From positions 1-35,602 of IMG/VR virus record IMGVR_UViG_3300005581_000055: a stretch of DNA of 35,602 nt. One strand, given 5' to 3'. Below the pieces are notes generated by a model, which searched no databases, was not told the origin of the DNA, and worked only from the letters and a program-made list of their open reading frames with translations. The translations under genes and the position numbers were made by a program. Shown here piece by piece: positions 16,625-24,939 of the stretch. The DNA is from a virus. How positions within the stretch are numbered: the stretch's first letter is position 1; each line of letters begins with the position of its first letter.

Positions 16625-17929
16625 ATGAAAAAACCATTCGAAGTAATCGACGCCCTTGAGGCTGACAATAGTAGACTTGCTAAAGAAGCAATCTTTAAGG
16701 CAGAGTCTGATGCAGGAAACGATATCTTTTTTGAAGGATGTGGCCTTGCACTTAATAGTTTAATTACCTTTGGACTTAAAAAGGTACCTATCCATGGCGG
16801 GCCAGACGGGCAAGGGTTGCCATGGGAGGCGTTTGTTGAACTCACTGAACAATTACGCAGTCGTGCATTGACTGGAAATGATGCACGAGCGGCCGTTGAG
16901 TTGTGTCTTAGTTCTGCTAAACAACAAGAATGGAACAGTTGGTATCGACGTATCCTTATTAAGGACCTGCGTTGCGGTGCCAGTGAAAAAACTATCAACA
17001 ATAGTGTAGCAAAGAAATACAAGGTGCCAGTGTTCACTTGTCAACTTGCACACGATAGTACTAACCACGAAAGCAAAGTATGTGGACAAAAACTAATCGA
17101 AGTCAAACTGGATGGCGTCCGAGTATTAACGATAGTGTATCCGGACGGGCAAGTGGATCAGTTCAGCCGCAATGGCAAGGAATTGCTGAACTTTGGTCAC
17201 ATCAAAAGCCAATTCGAAAAAACAGTTACTGGCTTGACGGAGCCAGTGGTCTTCGACGGCGAAGTGATGTCAAGTAGTTTCCAAGACTTAATGAAACAAG
17301 TACACCGCAAAGATAATGTAGAAGCCAGCGACGCGGTACTGCACTTGTTTGACTTCATCCCTCTCAAAGACTTCCAAAAAGGTATGTGGGATCGTAAACA
17401 AATTGACCGTAGCGAAAAACTAAAAGCATGGAAAGATTTGTGGACGGCCGAAACTCCTAACGTTGATATCGTTGGACAGGAATTAGTTGACTTGGATTCA
17501 AGTGTGGGCCAGGCTCGTTATACTGAAATTAATGCTCAGGCTATTAAAGGTGGCTATGAAGGTATTATGCTTAAAGATGTTAACGCACCTTATGAATGTA
17601 AACGTAGTGTGGCGTGGCTTAAACTTAAACCTTTCATTGAAGTCAGCTTAAATGTTGTAGGAGTCGAGGAAGGCACTGGCCGCAACGAAGGCAGGCTAGG
17701 TGCAATTATTTGTGAAGGTCTAGATGATGGGAAAAATATATCTGTTAACGTTGGTAGCGGTTTTAGCGATAACAACCGTGATGACTATTGGAATAGTAAA
17801 TCTAAACTTTTCGGACAAATTGTTGAAGTACGTGCAGATGCAGTTACACAAAATCAGGACGGCACGTATAGTTTGCGCTTTCCTAGGTTCCTACGATTCC
17901 GAGGCTTCGAAGTCGGCGAAAAACTTTAA
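16625..17929 (+). CDS. 30: ATP-dependent DNA ligase (gp30-like)
   Basis: A 434-residue protein with the nucleotidyltransferase motifs in order: motif I EVKLDGVR with the adenylated lysine K161, motif III-like VLHLFDFIPL, motif IV YEGIMLKD and motif V WLKLKP, followed by an OB-fold ending in LRFPRFLRFRGFE. The N-terminal 150 residues form the helical DNA-binding domain of T4-type ligases. The enzyme seals nicks during phage replication and repair. T4 gp30 is about 487 residues with its lysine at 159, so the match is good. ATG 16625 fits the neighbour spacing; the frame is open back to 16439, but that part overlaps the real gene before it and is not needed. Confidence 0.95.
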   Translation: MKKPFEVIDALEADNSRLAKEAIFKAESDAGNDIFFEGCGLALNSLITFGLKKVPIHGGPDGQGLPWEAFVELTEQLRSRALTGNDARAAVELCLSSAKQQEWNSWYRRILIKDLRCGASEKTINNSVAKKYKVPVFTCQLAHDSTNHESKVCGQKLIEVKLDGVRVLTIVYPDGQVDQFSRNGKELLNFGHIKSQFEKTVTGLTEPVVFDGEVMSSSFQDLMKQVHRKDNVEASDAVLHLFDFIPLKDFQKGMWDRKQIDRSEKLKAWKDLWTAETPNVDIVGQELVDLDSSVGQARYTEINAQAIKGGYEGIMLKDVNAPYECKRSVAWLKLKPFIEVSLNVVGVEEGTGRNEGRLGAIICEGLDDGKNISVNVGSGFSDNNRDDYWNSKSKLFGQIVEVRADAVTQNQDGTYSLRFPRFLRFRGFEVGEKL

Positions 17930-17937
17930 GGAGTAAT

Positions 17938-18243
17938 ATGAAAAATTGGTTACGACATAAATTGCATAATTTTATCTTTCCACAAGATTGTGTAGAGTCA
18001 AAAGTATCAAACAGCCTTAGTACTAGTATAGGCGGACGGCATCACAAAACATTAAGTAGTGAAACCGAACCATTGAGATTTTCAGTGTATAATGCTTCGG
18101 GAGGCAAAATTGTTGAAATTAGTCACTACGATCAAAAACGCGATCGCCACGACACCAACCTACATATTATTGGCAGTGATGAGGACTTTGGAGAAAGCAT
18201 TGGAAAAATTGCATTCATCGAACTTCTTAAGAAAGGCCACTAG
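17938..18243 (+). CDS. Hypothetical protein (101 aa)
   Basis: It starts after a clear AAGGAG ribosome site eight bases from the ligase stop. The product, MKNWLRHKLHNFIFPQDC..., has a basic N-terminus and a beta-rich middle (GGKIVEISHYDQKRDRHDTNLHII) ending with a helix. No known domain is recognised. It belongs to the same early operon as ligase. Confidence 0.75.
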   Translation: MKNWLRHKLHNFIFPQDCVESKVSNSLSTSIGGRHHKTLSSETEPLRFSVYNASGGKIVEISHYDQKRDRHDTNLHIIGSDEDFGESIGKIAFIELLKKGH

Positions 18244-18244
18244 T

Positions 18245-18478
18245 ATGCTTACTGAACGAGAAATAGGTTCTATACTGGCCGCGCAGTTAGTGAGCTTATC
18301 CAAAGATCGAACGTACAGTTACATCAGTAACACACCGTCTTATTCTCATTTGGAAGAGCCGGGCAAAAAGATCATGGCTGAACTTGTTGACATGTTGTTT
18401 GTCAAGGCAGTTGAAGCTGAAAAGAAACGTAGGCAAGATGAAGCTGAACAACTTGTTATGGAAAATCTTAAGAACTAA
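18245..18478 (+). CDS. Hypothetical helical protein (77 aa)
   Basis: ATG 18245 is one base after the previous stop. The product starts MLTEREIGSILAAQLVSLSKDRTY and ends in a long charged helix (VKAVEAEKKRRQDEAEQLVMENLKN) that could form a coiled coil. Function unknown. It is the last plus-strand gene of this block and overlaps the convergent minus-strand gene end by four bases. Confidence 0.75.
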   Translation: MLTEREIGSILAAQLVSLSKDRTYSYISNTPSYSHLEEPGKKIMAELVDMLFVKAVEAEKKRRQDEAEQLVMENLKN

Positions 18479-18957
18479 GTTAGAGAAACTAACTCTAATG
18501 CGGAGTCACTGGTAAGTCTGCTAACAACATCAGCGATTGGAATTTTGAACTTGATGCTGGCATATACCATACCTTTATTTCTAACATCCCATAATAGCGG
18601 AGACGTTTGTAAGTCGACGAGATATACATTATCTTTAGTTAACGACACACGGGCTCCGTCTTTGTTACAATAATATTGTTCGCCAGAGGTAAGTAGATTC
18701 ATAATCATACAAGTGAACCATTGGCTTTTTCCGTAATGTTCTTTTAATGTGGGACCGTACATGCTGTAACTGGGCTCTATTGCAATATCAGCTACACTAG
18801 AAGGTATGCATTTCAGAAACTCTTGTTTGTGTTCTCCAATTGGAGTTACAGATTTTTTATGTTGGGCTATATGTATTCTGTCCCAATTTATCCATTTTAA
18901 ATTTTGTTCTTCCCATCTATTGGGAAACTTAATTCCCTTTAATTCATAAATGGTCAT
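18475..18957 (-). CDS. Hypothetical protein at the end of the baseplate hub operon (160 aa)
   Basis: Start chosen at ATG 18957, which overlaps the gp5 stop as ATGA; a longer frame from 18993 would overlap gp5 coding. The product starts MTIYELKGIKFPNRW. The C-terminal half (SLTKDNVYLVDLQTSPLLWDVRNKGMVYASIKF) has the strand pattern of a jelly-roll fold like the oxygenases in this window, but I see no HxD iron motif, so catalysis is not claimed. Its placement suggests co-expression with the hub late in infection. Confidence 0.7.
   Translation of the reverse strand: MTIYELKGIKFPNRWEEQNLKWINWDRIHIAQHKKSVTPIGEHKQEFLKCIPSSVADIAIEPSYSMYGPTLKEHYGKSQWFTCMIMNLLTSGEQYYCNKDGARVSLTKDNVYLVDLQTSPLLWDVRNKGMVYASIKFKIPIADVVSRLTSDSALELVSLT
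18478..18494. terminator. Possible bidirectional hairpin between convergent genes
   Basis: AGTTAG-AGAAA-CTAACT forms a six-base-pair hairpin exactly at the junction of the two converging gene ends. There is no strong T-run on either strand, so termination is only a possibility. An overlapping alternative stem (TTAGAG/CTCTAA) also exists. Confidence 0.3.
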
Positions 18958-20927
18958 GGTACAAATCCAGCTGGTTTGGCAACGTTTTGCCATTGTCTCT
19001 TTTGCACTTCGGTAGGTGCACCAAACACAGGCTTCCAGCGGCCTGCGCCTAGTTGTTCGCCTTTAGTTTGTGCTTTATTATTATTAATAGCTCGTTTAAT
19101 TGCCTTAAATCCTTCCAGCTCTAACTGCTGTCTTGTATTACCTTTAGGATAATTACCAGTTAAAAATATTTGTGCTTCTTTAAGTCGTCGTGCATTCTCA
19201 TGCGGGCAAGCACTAATAGCATTGCCCATACTCTTATAGTCTTTTTCTTTTGCTAATGTTATAATGGTCTTGCCGTTAAGTTTTAATCCAGACATGCCAC
19301 CGGCTCCCATATTATATGCAACACTAATTAATGCATCATATTGAGGTTGAGTAAACTTAACCCCTTTAAATCTTCTACTCATTTCTTTTTCGAAATACTT
19401 AACGTCTTGCAAGAACTTATTATATGCTTGGTCGTATGTTTTGCCGTTTTCAAATTCACCAGCAGTATCATGCGGTATTCCGGGTTGTTGTAAATGACCA
19501 AAGCCAATACTGTTGTATCTGTAGTCCCAGTAATCTATTGGGCGGAATGCTTCTTGTCCTAATATAAAATCTACGCCAGGTTTACTTATATGCATAGCAG
19601 ATACATCAGTCATTGTAGTAGTGTCTACACCTTCACTGGGCTTAACGTCAGATACATCCAATGGAGTAGTTGATGCATTGGGATCAGTGGGAAACTGATG
19701 ATCTAGTGCTGGGTCGGAACTCTGTTGCGCTGACCTAGTAATACTAACTAGCCCTGGATTGGGTAAATTAACGTGGCCTTGCCATGGCTCGTGTTCGGGT
19801 GCTCTACTTACTATAGATCTCCTTAAACTAGTATTTGTAACCAATGCAGTTTCTTCTGGCTGTGCTGGATCATCTGCTCCTGGTCCATTTAAATGAATTG
19901 TGCTTCCGACTACTATAACTTCTCCGGTGGCTCCTATTGTTAACTTGCCGTTAACTCCTAATGCCATACCTGCGCCAGCCAGCATATCAATACGTTGACC
20001 TATTGTTTGTCGCATATTGCCGCCGGCTTTAACATTAAAGTCGTCAACACATTCCATATTAATATTTTTGCCGGCCCTTAGGTTTAAATCTCCCAAGGTA
20101 TGCATGTTAATGCCACCTTCAGCATACGCATCTATATGGCCATCGGCACTTAATTCAAACCATGCTGTTCCATCTCTATTAATCATGTACACCATACCAA
20201 AGGTATCGCTAATGAATATTTGTGCGCCGTGTGATGTACGTAATCTAATATAAGAATTTTTTACATCATCGTCCATAACAAACTGTTGTTGTCCAGGTGT
20301 CAATATGCCTTGCACTTTACTAACGCTGTCGCGTTGTGCGCCGCTGGTACTATTACCCCTGAGAAAGTCTTTAGTTAGTCCTTGGTCTTCCAATGCATCT
20401 GCAAGTGTGGAATGTCGGGGTCGCAAGCTGGCATCGTTATCTAAATCTCGTTTATTTTTTTCTGCGCTGGGATATGTCTCTGCATTTGTTGTTTTACCAT
20501 ATGTTTTACCGAATGGAATTCCTGGAACAGTATATGTATTTGCTTGTTGATATAAACAAGCAAACCATACACCTTTAGTAATATCTCCGTTGGGAAACGC
20601 AATTAGAACTTCATTATTAACGTCGGGCGGCACAAACCAAAACCCATAGGCTTTTTGTGTATCTTTAAAACTTTTAGGATTAGATCCAGTTGCATGTGGA
20701 TTAGTAGCGCCAGCAAACGGACTAGCATATCCGACTGTGATCCAGCTGGATGAATCTTCAGACGAACTTTTAAATTCTGGGATCCAAACTTTAAGTCTGC
20801 CCATACCTCTGTCATCTTTATTATCTTTAATAATGCCAAGATATATGCCCAAGGGCATATTAATTCTACTGGCGTTGCCGTCCTTAGATTGTGGTCTTAC
20901 TCTATTTGCCGCGTTACTTAATGCCAT
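18954..20927 (-). CDS. 5: Baseplate central spike protein gp5 with C-terminal lysozyme
   Basis: A 657-residue protein. Residues 27-130 form the gp5-type OB fold (GIYLGIIKDNKDDRGMGRLKVWIPE ... PPDVNNEVLIAFPNGD). Residues about 225-350 are short repeats with alternating hydrophobic residues (NMHTLGDLNLRAGKNINM...), the triple-stranded beta-helix needle also seen in VgrG. Residues about 440-595 are a GH24 lysozyme: E459 and D468 are spaced as the catalytic Glu and Asp, then SIGFGH (S473 where Thr is usual) and PQYDALISVAYNMGAG. It pierces the outer membrane and cuts peptidoglycan during injection. In T4 gp5 the lysozyme lies between OB fold and needle; here it follows the needle. Three bases separate it from the hub gene upstream. 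Confidence 0.93.
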   Translation of the reverse strand: MALSNAANRVRPQSKDGNASRINMPLGIYLGIIKDNKDDRGMGRLKVWIPEFKSSSEDSSSWITVGYASPFAGATNPHATGSNPKSFKDTQKAYGFWFVPPDVNNEVLIAFPNGDITKGVWFACLYQQANTYTVPGIPFGKTYGKTTNAETYPSAEKNKRDLDNDASLRPRHSTLADALEDQGLTKDFLRGNSTSGAQRDSVSKVQGILTPGQQQFVMDDDVKNSYIRLRTSHGAQIFISDTFGMVYMINRDGTAWFELSADGHIDAYAEGGINMHTLGDLNLRAGKNINMECVDDFNVKAGGNMRQTIGQRIDMLAGAGMALGVNGKLTIGATGEVIVVGSTIHLNGPGADDPAQPEETALVTNTSLRRSIVSRAPEHEPWQGHVNLPNPGLVSITRSAQQSSDPALDHQFPTDPNASTTPLDVSDVKPSEGVDTTTMTDVSAMHISKPGVDFILGQEAFRPIDYWDYRYNSIGFGHLQQPGIPHDTAGEFENGKTYDQAYNKFLQDVKYFEKEMSRRFKGVKFTQPQYDALISVAYNMGAGGMSGLKLNGKTIITLAKEKDYKSMGNAISACPHENARRLKEAQIFLTGNYPKGNTRQQLELEGFKAIKRAINNNKAQTKGEQLGAGRWKPVFGAPTEVQKRQWQNVAKPAGFVP

Positions 20928-20930
20928 GTG

Positions 20931-23312
20931 TTAACTCTTTGTGTTTGGAACTGTCGAAGATGTTTTAGTTGGATACGACTCTCGACTTTTCTTTACAGAC
21001 TTCTGTTCTGTAGCTTTATCTGCGGCTTTCTTTGAAGCCGTTTGTGTTTCGATGCCTAAATAACTGTTAATAATATTTGCATCTCTTACTGCTGTTAACT
21101 TTTGTGTAAAATTTCCTTTAAAAGTATGCTCTACATTTGTAACTAGATATAAACCAGATATCATCTGATTCGTATCAAACGTCATCAATCCATCATCGTT
21201 ATATTGGCTTGGTGTTTGAACGGCCAAGTACAAATAATTGCCGCCTTTATTATAATCTGCAAATATAGAATTAGAATACTTGGCCTGATTGTTTCCAGCT
21301 AGTTTTTCTAACAGTATGCTATTTGGCACACCAAACCAGAATGGATCTCCAATTATTTCTATTGGGTCTAGTTTACATAAATCTGCACTGGCTTTGAGTT
21401 GATTAAAGATATATCCGAAACTACCTCTGTTGTTACTAAACGGACTTTCCATACCTTGAGTTGATTCTTGGTCAGTGTCGTCTTCTAAGAATCTATTTAA
21501 CAACCAACCCGCATTAACCTGTGTATTGTCTACTACCCCTTCGCTGTCTTGATAAGTTAATCCTTGAACTCGTATTTGCTTAGGATCCTGTTGCGGTGCA
21601 TTTTGGCCGAACTTTTTAATTGGACCTAGTAATGTTGTTACGGCGGCTTGCTTATCTTGCATCCATGGATTAGTTTTCTGCTTTGCTTCTAATTCTGCAA
21701 TTCGTTGTTGTCTTTTAGACTCTCTTAGATAAATGCCCTCTCTTGCGTCTTTGAGTGCTTTGGCATTATCTTTCCATTCTTTTCTAGCTTCATCAATACG
21801 TGCTTTTTCCCCATTGGGATTGCCTTTAATTTTGTCTCCATGCTGACTAGTATCTGCAAATGCTGTTCCGTTAGTAGGCACAGGTTGAAAATAACTGTTT
21901 TCTAACTTAATGTTAAAATTCATTACTTCAGTGTTACGGCCAGTATACAAATAGTCATAGCGTTTGTTAAGCATGTTTAATGCTTTCATTTTCATGAAAC
22001 GCTTTTTAACTGTTTCTTTATTAGTATTGTCGTCACCACCTTGCTGTGCATCTTGATCAGCTGGCGTTACAATCTGCGGAGTTATCCACGGTATTATTTT
22101 GTATGTTATTTTCTTTGCATAGTCTTTAACATAGCTATCAAACTCAATTGCTTCAGTCCATGTTTGTACTCTGAAAAATTGATATGGATCAGCGGCTTCG
22201 TCGGGAGTTATTTTACTAGGTAATCCTTTTTCGCCGCCGGCACTACCTTTTCGTTCTACACGTTGTAATTGTTGCATTTCGTCTGTGCCAGCTAAAATAA
22301 CATTAATCAATCCTAGTATACCAGACCCTTCCCTGAATACTTGTTTACCTTTGCCGCCGTCAGATTGCAGTGATTTACTGATAGAAATATTACTAGGGTT
22401 AAAATTAGCAAATCTATATTTTGCTATTTCTGGATCAACTTGGAATACATATTCATGTGCTACTAATTTACTAGCGTATACTTTATTTTTTTCTTTTTGA
22501 TTCAATGCAGTGGCTAAGCCAGTGAAGTATTCTCCAACTGTGGACGCAGAAACATTAACAATGTCTTTTAAGTTTTCTACAATTAGTTCCTGTGCTTGAA
22601 CTTCTTGGTGTACAAATTCAATATCATACTTGCCGCCGTTGGCATCTATATTCATAGTTACTTTTTTAAACACAATTGGCCATATAAAATAAGTGTCAGG
22701 AATAAAAATGTTTTCGCCAGTTTCGGTTGTTCCTTTAAATGTAACTTCTAGATAATAACTTGCTTGGGTGTGATTAGATATACGTAACGCATTAGCTGTT
22801 CTAACTATATTATCTAAAAATCTAACACCCAATGGTTCAACAATAACCATTCTACCAGTTGTATTAGTTACATTCTGAGACTTACTATCCCAATTACAAA
22901 CAGATTTAAGAGTGCATTCATCAATGACCATGTCGGCAGTCGCGGCGGTTTCTGCAATAACTACGCCCTGTTCGACTTTCCAGTCTGACACAAGTTGTGG
23001 ATGTATCATTGTTAAGCGCAAATAGTACGCAGTATTAGTATAAGTGTTAAGAATATTATCTTTAAACTTGTTTGCCGCTTCAGCGGCATTTGCAATATCT
23101 AATTGAACTGGTACAACTGATTTGTCTTTGTCATCTACTTGTTTTATGTAGTCGGGATCTTTAAGAGCGTTTACTCTAGATTTTCTATTTTCAACTACAT
23201 TGTCGTAGCCCGCTTGAGTTTCGGCATCTCTGCCTTTATTAGCTTTCGCGGCCTCGGCGGCATTCGTCGGAGGGTTGCTCTTACTAGGATATTTTTGTTT
23301 TACTGTAGCCAT
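20931..23312 (-). CDS. Baseplate hub protein, gp27-like
   Basis: A 793-residue protein directly upstream of gp5, where the hub partner gp27 (gpD-like fold) is expected. The C-terminal part LMTFDTNQMISGLYLVTNVEHTFKGNFTQKLTAVRDANI is a typical hub signature (a strand pair, VEH-F-G-FTQ-L and RD). The N-terminus is low complexity and lysine/alanine-rich; a charged coiled-coil region lies near two thirds of the length (EKARIDEARKEWKDNAKALKD...). T4 gp27 is about 391 residues, so this version is doubled in size. The trimer would connect tube, wedge and spike. The gp27 identity rests on position and the C-terminal motif. Confidence 0.75.
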   Translation of the reverse strand: MATVKQKYPSKSNPPTNAAEAAKANKGRDAETQAGYDNVVENRKSRVNALKDPDYIKQVDDKDKSVVPVQLDIANAAEAANKFKDNILNTYTNTAYYLRLTMIHPQLVSDWKVEQGVVIAETAATADMVIDECTLKSVCNWDSKSQNVTNTTGRMVIVEPLGVRFLDNIVRTANALRISNHTQASYYLEVTFKGTTETGENIFIPDTYFIWPIVFKKVTMNIDANGGKYDIEFVHQEVQAQELIVENLKDIVNVSASTVGEYFTGLATALNQKEKNKVYASKLVAHEYVFQVDPEIAKYRFANFNPSNISISKSLQSDGGKGKQVFREGSGILGLINVILAGTDEMQQLQRVERKGSAGGEKGLPSKITPDEAADPYQFFRVQTWTEAIEFDSYVKDYAKKITYKIIPWITPQIVTPADQDAQQGGDDNTNKETVKKRFMKMKALNMLNKRYDYLYTGRNTEVMNFNIKLENSYFQPVPTNGTAFADTSQHGDKIKGNPNGEKARIDEARKEWKDNAKALKDAREGIYLRESKRQQRIAELEAKQKTNPWMQDKQAAVTTLLGPIKKFGQNAPQQDPKQIRVQGLTYQDSEGVVDNTQVNAGWLLNRFLEDDTDQESTQGMESPFSNNRGSFGYIFNQLKASADLCKLDPIEIIGDPFWFGVPNSILLEKLAGNNQAKYSNSIFADYNKGGNYLYLAVQTPSQYNDDGLMTFDTNQMISGLYLVTNVEHTFKGNFTQKLTAVRDANIINSYLGIETQTASKKAADKATEQKSVKKSRESYPTKTSSTVPNTKS

Positions 23313-23313
23313 T

Positions 23314-23604
23314 TTATAGGTATGTGTTTGCTCGGTCTTTACTTAGTAATTTAATCCTTGTGCCAGATTTAAAGTCGAACACCGGATCTCTCAATACGTT
23401 TGGATTTAATGCACGGAATATCCACCATAATCTACTAGACCCATACGCTTCATAAGCTAATAGGTCTGGTCGGCAATGATATTTAGGTTCAATTGTAATT
23501 TCTATTTCAGTTCCGTCGTAGGCAATAGATGGCAAACTTGCTGTGTCTAAATAAAACCTGTTGATTCGGGTAGTAGAATACGGGCTTGCATTTTCATATC
23601 TCAT
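23314..23604 (-). CDS. 53: Baseplate wedge protein gp53
   Basis: A 96-residue protein containing the gp53 core: YDGTEIEITIEPKYHCRPDLLAYEAYGSSRLWWIFRALNPNVLRDPVFDFKSGTRIKL. The RPDLLAY...YG...LWW...NP...DP..DF..GT pattern is characteristic of the gp53 / LysM-like baseplate wedge family that links adjacent wedges. T4 gp53 is twice as long, so this is a minimal version. It begins two bases after the previous stop and ends one base before the hub gene. Confidence 0.85.
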   Translation of the reverse strand: MRYENASPYSTTRINRFYLDTASLPSIAYDGTEIEITIEPKYHCRPDLLAYEAYGSSRLWWIFRALNPNVLRDPVFDFKSGTRIKLLSKDRANTYL

Positions 23605-23606
23605 AA

Positions 23607-24227
23607 TTAAATGTATCCTTGTTTGGCCAATGTGCCGTTCGCAAAGTCAGACAAATTGAATTTGTTTTTGATAGCATTAGTGCTATATTGCACTGACAGA
23701 TCCATGGTCATTTCTAACACCATCGGTACCATTGACGTTCCAATCGGCGTTTTAATTGGCACATAGTCTACATCACTAGGGTACCTGTAGTTTACGCTGA
23801 TCACCTGTACCGGAACATTTTCAAAGTTCGTTGGACCATATGCGCTGAAATTTAACACTGGTGGCGGACTGCCGCGCTTTGCATCAGTTACACCAAAATG
23901 CATTTTGGTGATTGTTCTTAAGTAATGCATTACTGCTATCATGTATAATCCATCGTCAACAGTACTTGCAGTAAATTTGATTGAGTTCAAACTTATCCTA
24001 GGGTTTTCTGTTCTTTTGTAAATATTAGGACTATAGTTAGTATGGGTCAGCGCCAATGGATCGTATATTGCCCTGACATCATACTGAATGTCTGGCATAT
24101 ATGGAAAGAGTATGCCGCCGAATTGTTTAAGTGGATCTAGTATTGGGCTGTTAAACATTGGGTCACGTACCCCTTGTTTACTGGCCAGTGACACCCTGTT
24201 GGAATAATTAATCGATTCGCCCGCCAT
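23607..24227 (-). CDS. Baseplate tube-like protein (gp48/gp54-type, tentative)
   Basis: A 206-residue protein starting MAGESINYSNRVSLASKQG. The features ENPRISLNSIKFTAS, an antiparallel middle (YLRTITKMHFG ... GSPPPVLNFSAYG) and VPVQVISVNYRYPSDVDYV resemble tail-tube and baseplate-tube folds (T4 gp54, gp48, gp19). It ends FNLSDFANGTLAKQGYI. Its neighbours gp53 and the hub support a role in initiating the tail tube on the hub. It is shorter than T4 gp48 or gp54. An AGGAG ribosome site seven bases before ATG lies inside the end of the upstream gene, with a 20-base overlap. Confidence 0.55.
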   Translation of the reverse strand: MAGESINYSNRVSLASKQGVRDPMFNSPILDPLKQFGGILFPYMPDIQYDVRAIYDPLALTHTNYSPNIYKRTENPRISLNSIKFTASTVDDGLYMIAVMHYLRTITKMHFGVTDAKRGSPPPVLNFSAYGPTNFENVPVQVISVNYRYPSDVDYVPIKTPIGTSMVPMVLEMTMDLSVQYSTNAIKNKFNLSDFANGTLAKQGYI

Positions 24228-24837
24228 TGCCGTCTCCTAGTTTGCTATCTACCATTTTAAATAATTGCTGATCAAATTTACCAAATAACTCTGTAAATAA
24301 TTTAACTCGAGTCTCAGAGTCTGAATCTTTATACATTGCTCGTATTTCACTAGCACTTCGTATTTCGCGGCCTAATATACTAAAATCAAATGTCGGTACG
24401 GTATACACATATCCATGTTTGTCAAATGTTTTAAAATCATGGTCTTTCTGAAAAGCCTGTAAATAGCTAGGTGTGCCATCTTTCTTTAAACCAAATTTGA
24501 AACGAGGGTCATCTGACATATCTTTTTCACTGACTGCAAACACCAATACATTTTTAGTAGGATCATAATTTGCTGTAATTTCCTGTGCTTGATATGGGTT
24601 TTTTGTTAAAATTACTTGGCTAGAAGGAACGCCCGTTAATTGCATTAATGCTTTCTTTTCTGCAAAAGAAAACGGACTTTTAAGAGGTTCTACTTTGTCA
24701 CTAGTAGCAATATACACTGAGCCAGCTCCAAATTGTTTGACTAAGAAGTCAAATACCTGCTTGTGTCCTAAATGAAAAGGCTGAAATCTACCGGGGTATA
24801 CTATTACTAGTCTCTTGTCTATTTGGCTGAATCTCAT
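24208..24837 (-). CDS. NadM-like cytidylyltransferase-family nucleotidyltransferase
   Basis: A 209-residue protein with the nucleotidyltransferase signature GRFQPFHLGH at residues 16-25 (the HxGH loop binding ATP phosphates) and the C-terminal RSASEIR at 160-166, equivalent to the ISxTxIR motif of NMN adenylyltransferases. It would transfer AMP from ATP to a nucleotide such as NMN, giving NAD. The C-terminal 35 residues are charged. It is the first gene of the baseplate hub operon, 24 bases after a late box and with an AAGGA ribosome site, an unexpected place for a metabolic enzyme. Substrate is not certain from sequence. Confidence 0.85.
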   Translation of the reverse strand: MRFSQIDKRLVIVYPGRFQPFHLGHKQVFDFLVKQFGAGSVYIATSDKVEPLKSPFSFAEKKALMQLTGVPSSQVILTKNPYQAQEITANYDPTKNVLVFAVSEKDMSDDPRFKFGLKKDGTPSYLQAFQKDHDFKTFDKHGYVYTVPTFDFSILGREIRSASEIRAMYKDSDSETRVKLFTELFGKFDQQLFKMVDSKLGDGNGGRID

Positions 24838-24860
24838 CGCATTGTTCCTTATCTATCTAA

Positions 24861-24868
24861 TATTTATG
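24861..24868 (-). promoter_or_regulatory. T4-type late promoter box (CATAAATA)
   Basis: Minus-strand CATAAATA, an NATAAATA match, located 24 bases before the start of the hub operon's first gene. Expected to be recognised by gp55-type sigma factor encoded on the other side of the same intergenic region. Confidence 0.6.
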
Positions 24869-24904
24869 GCAAACAAAAACGGTGAATTCATGCTTTTATA
24901 ACCA

Positions 24905-24933
24905 TTGACAATGGTAGTCTACTCTAGTATAAT
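24905..24933 (+). promoter_or_regulatory. Sigma70 promoter of the gp55 operon
   Basis: Perfect TTGACA (24905-24910), 17-base spacer, perfect TATAAT (24928-24933). The -10 box ends six bases before the ATG at 24940, so transcription should begin at the start codon. The spacer lacks the CAATTAATTG palindrome of the other three perfect promoters. Confidence 0.85.
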
Positions 24934-24939
24934 AATTCT

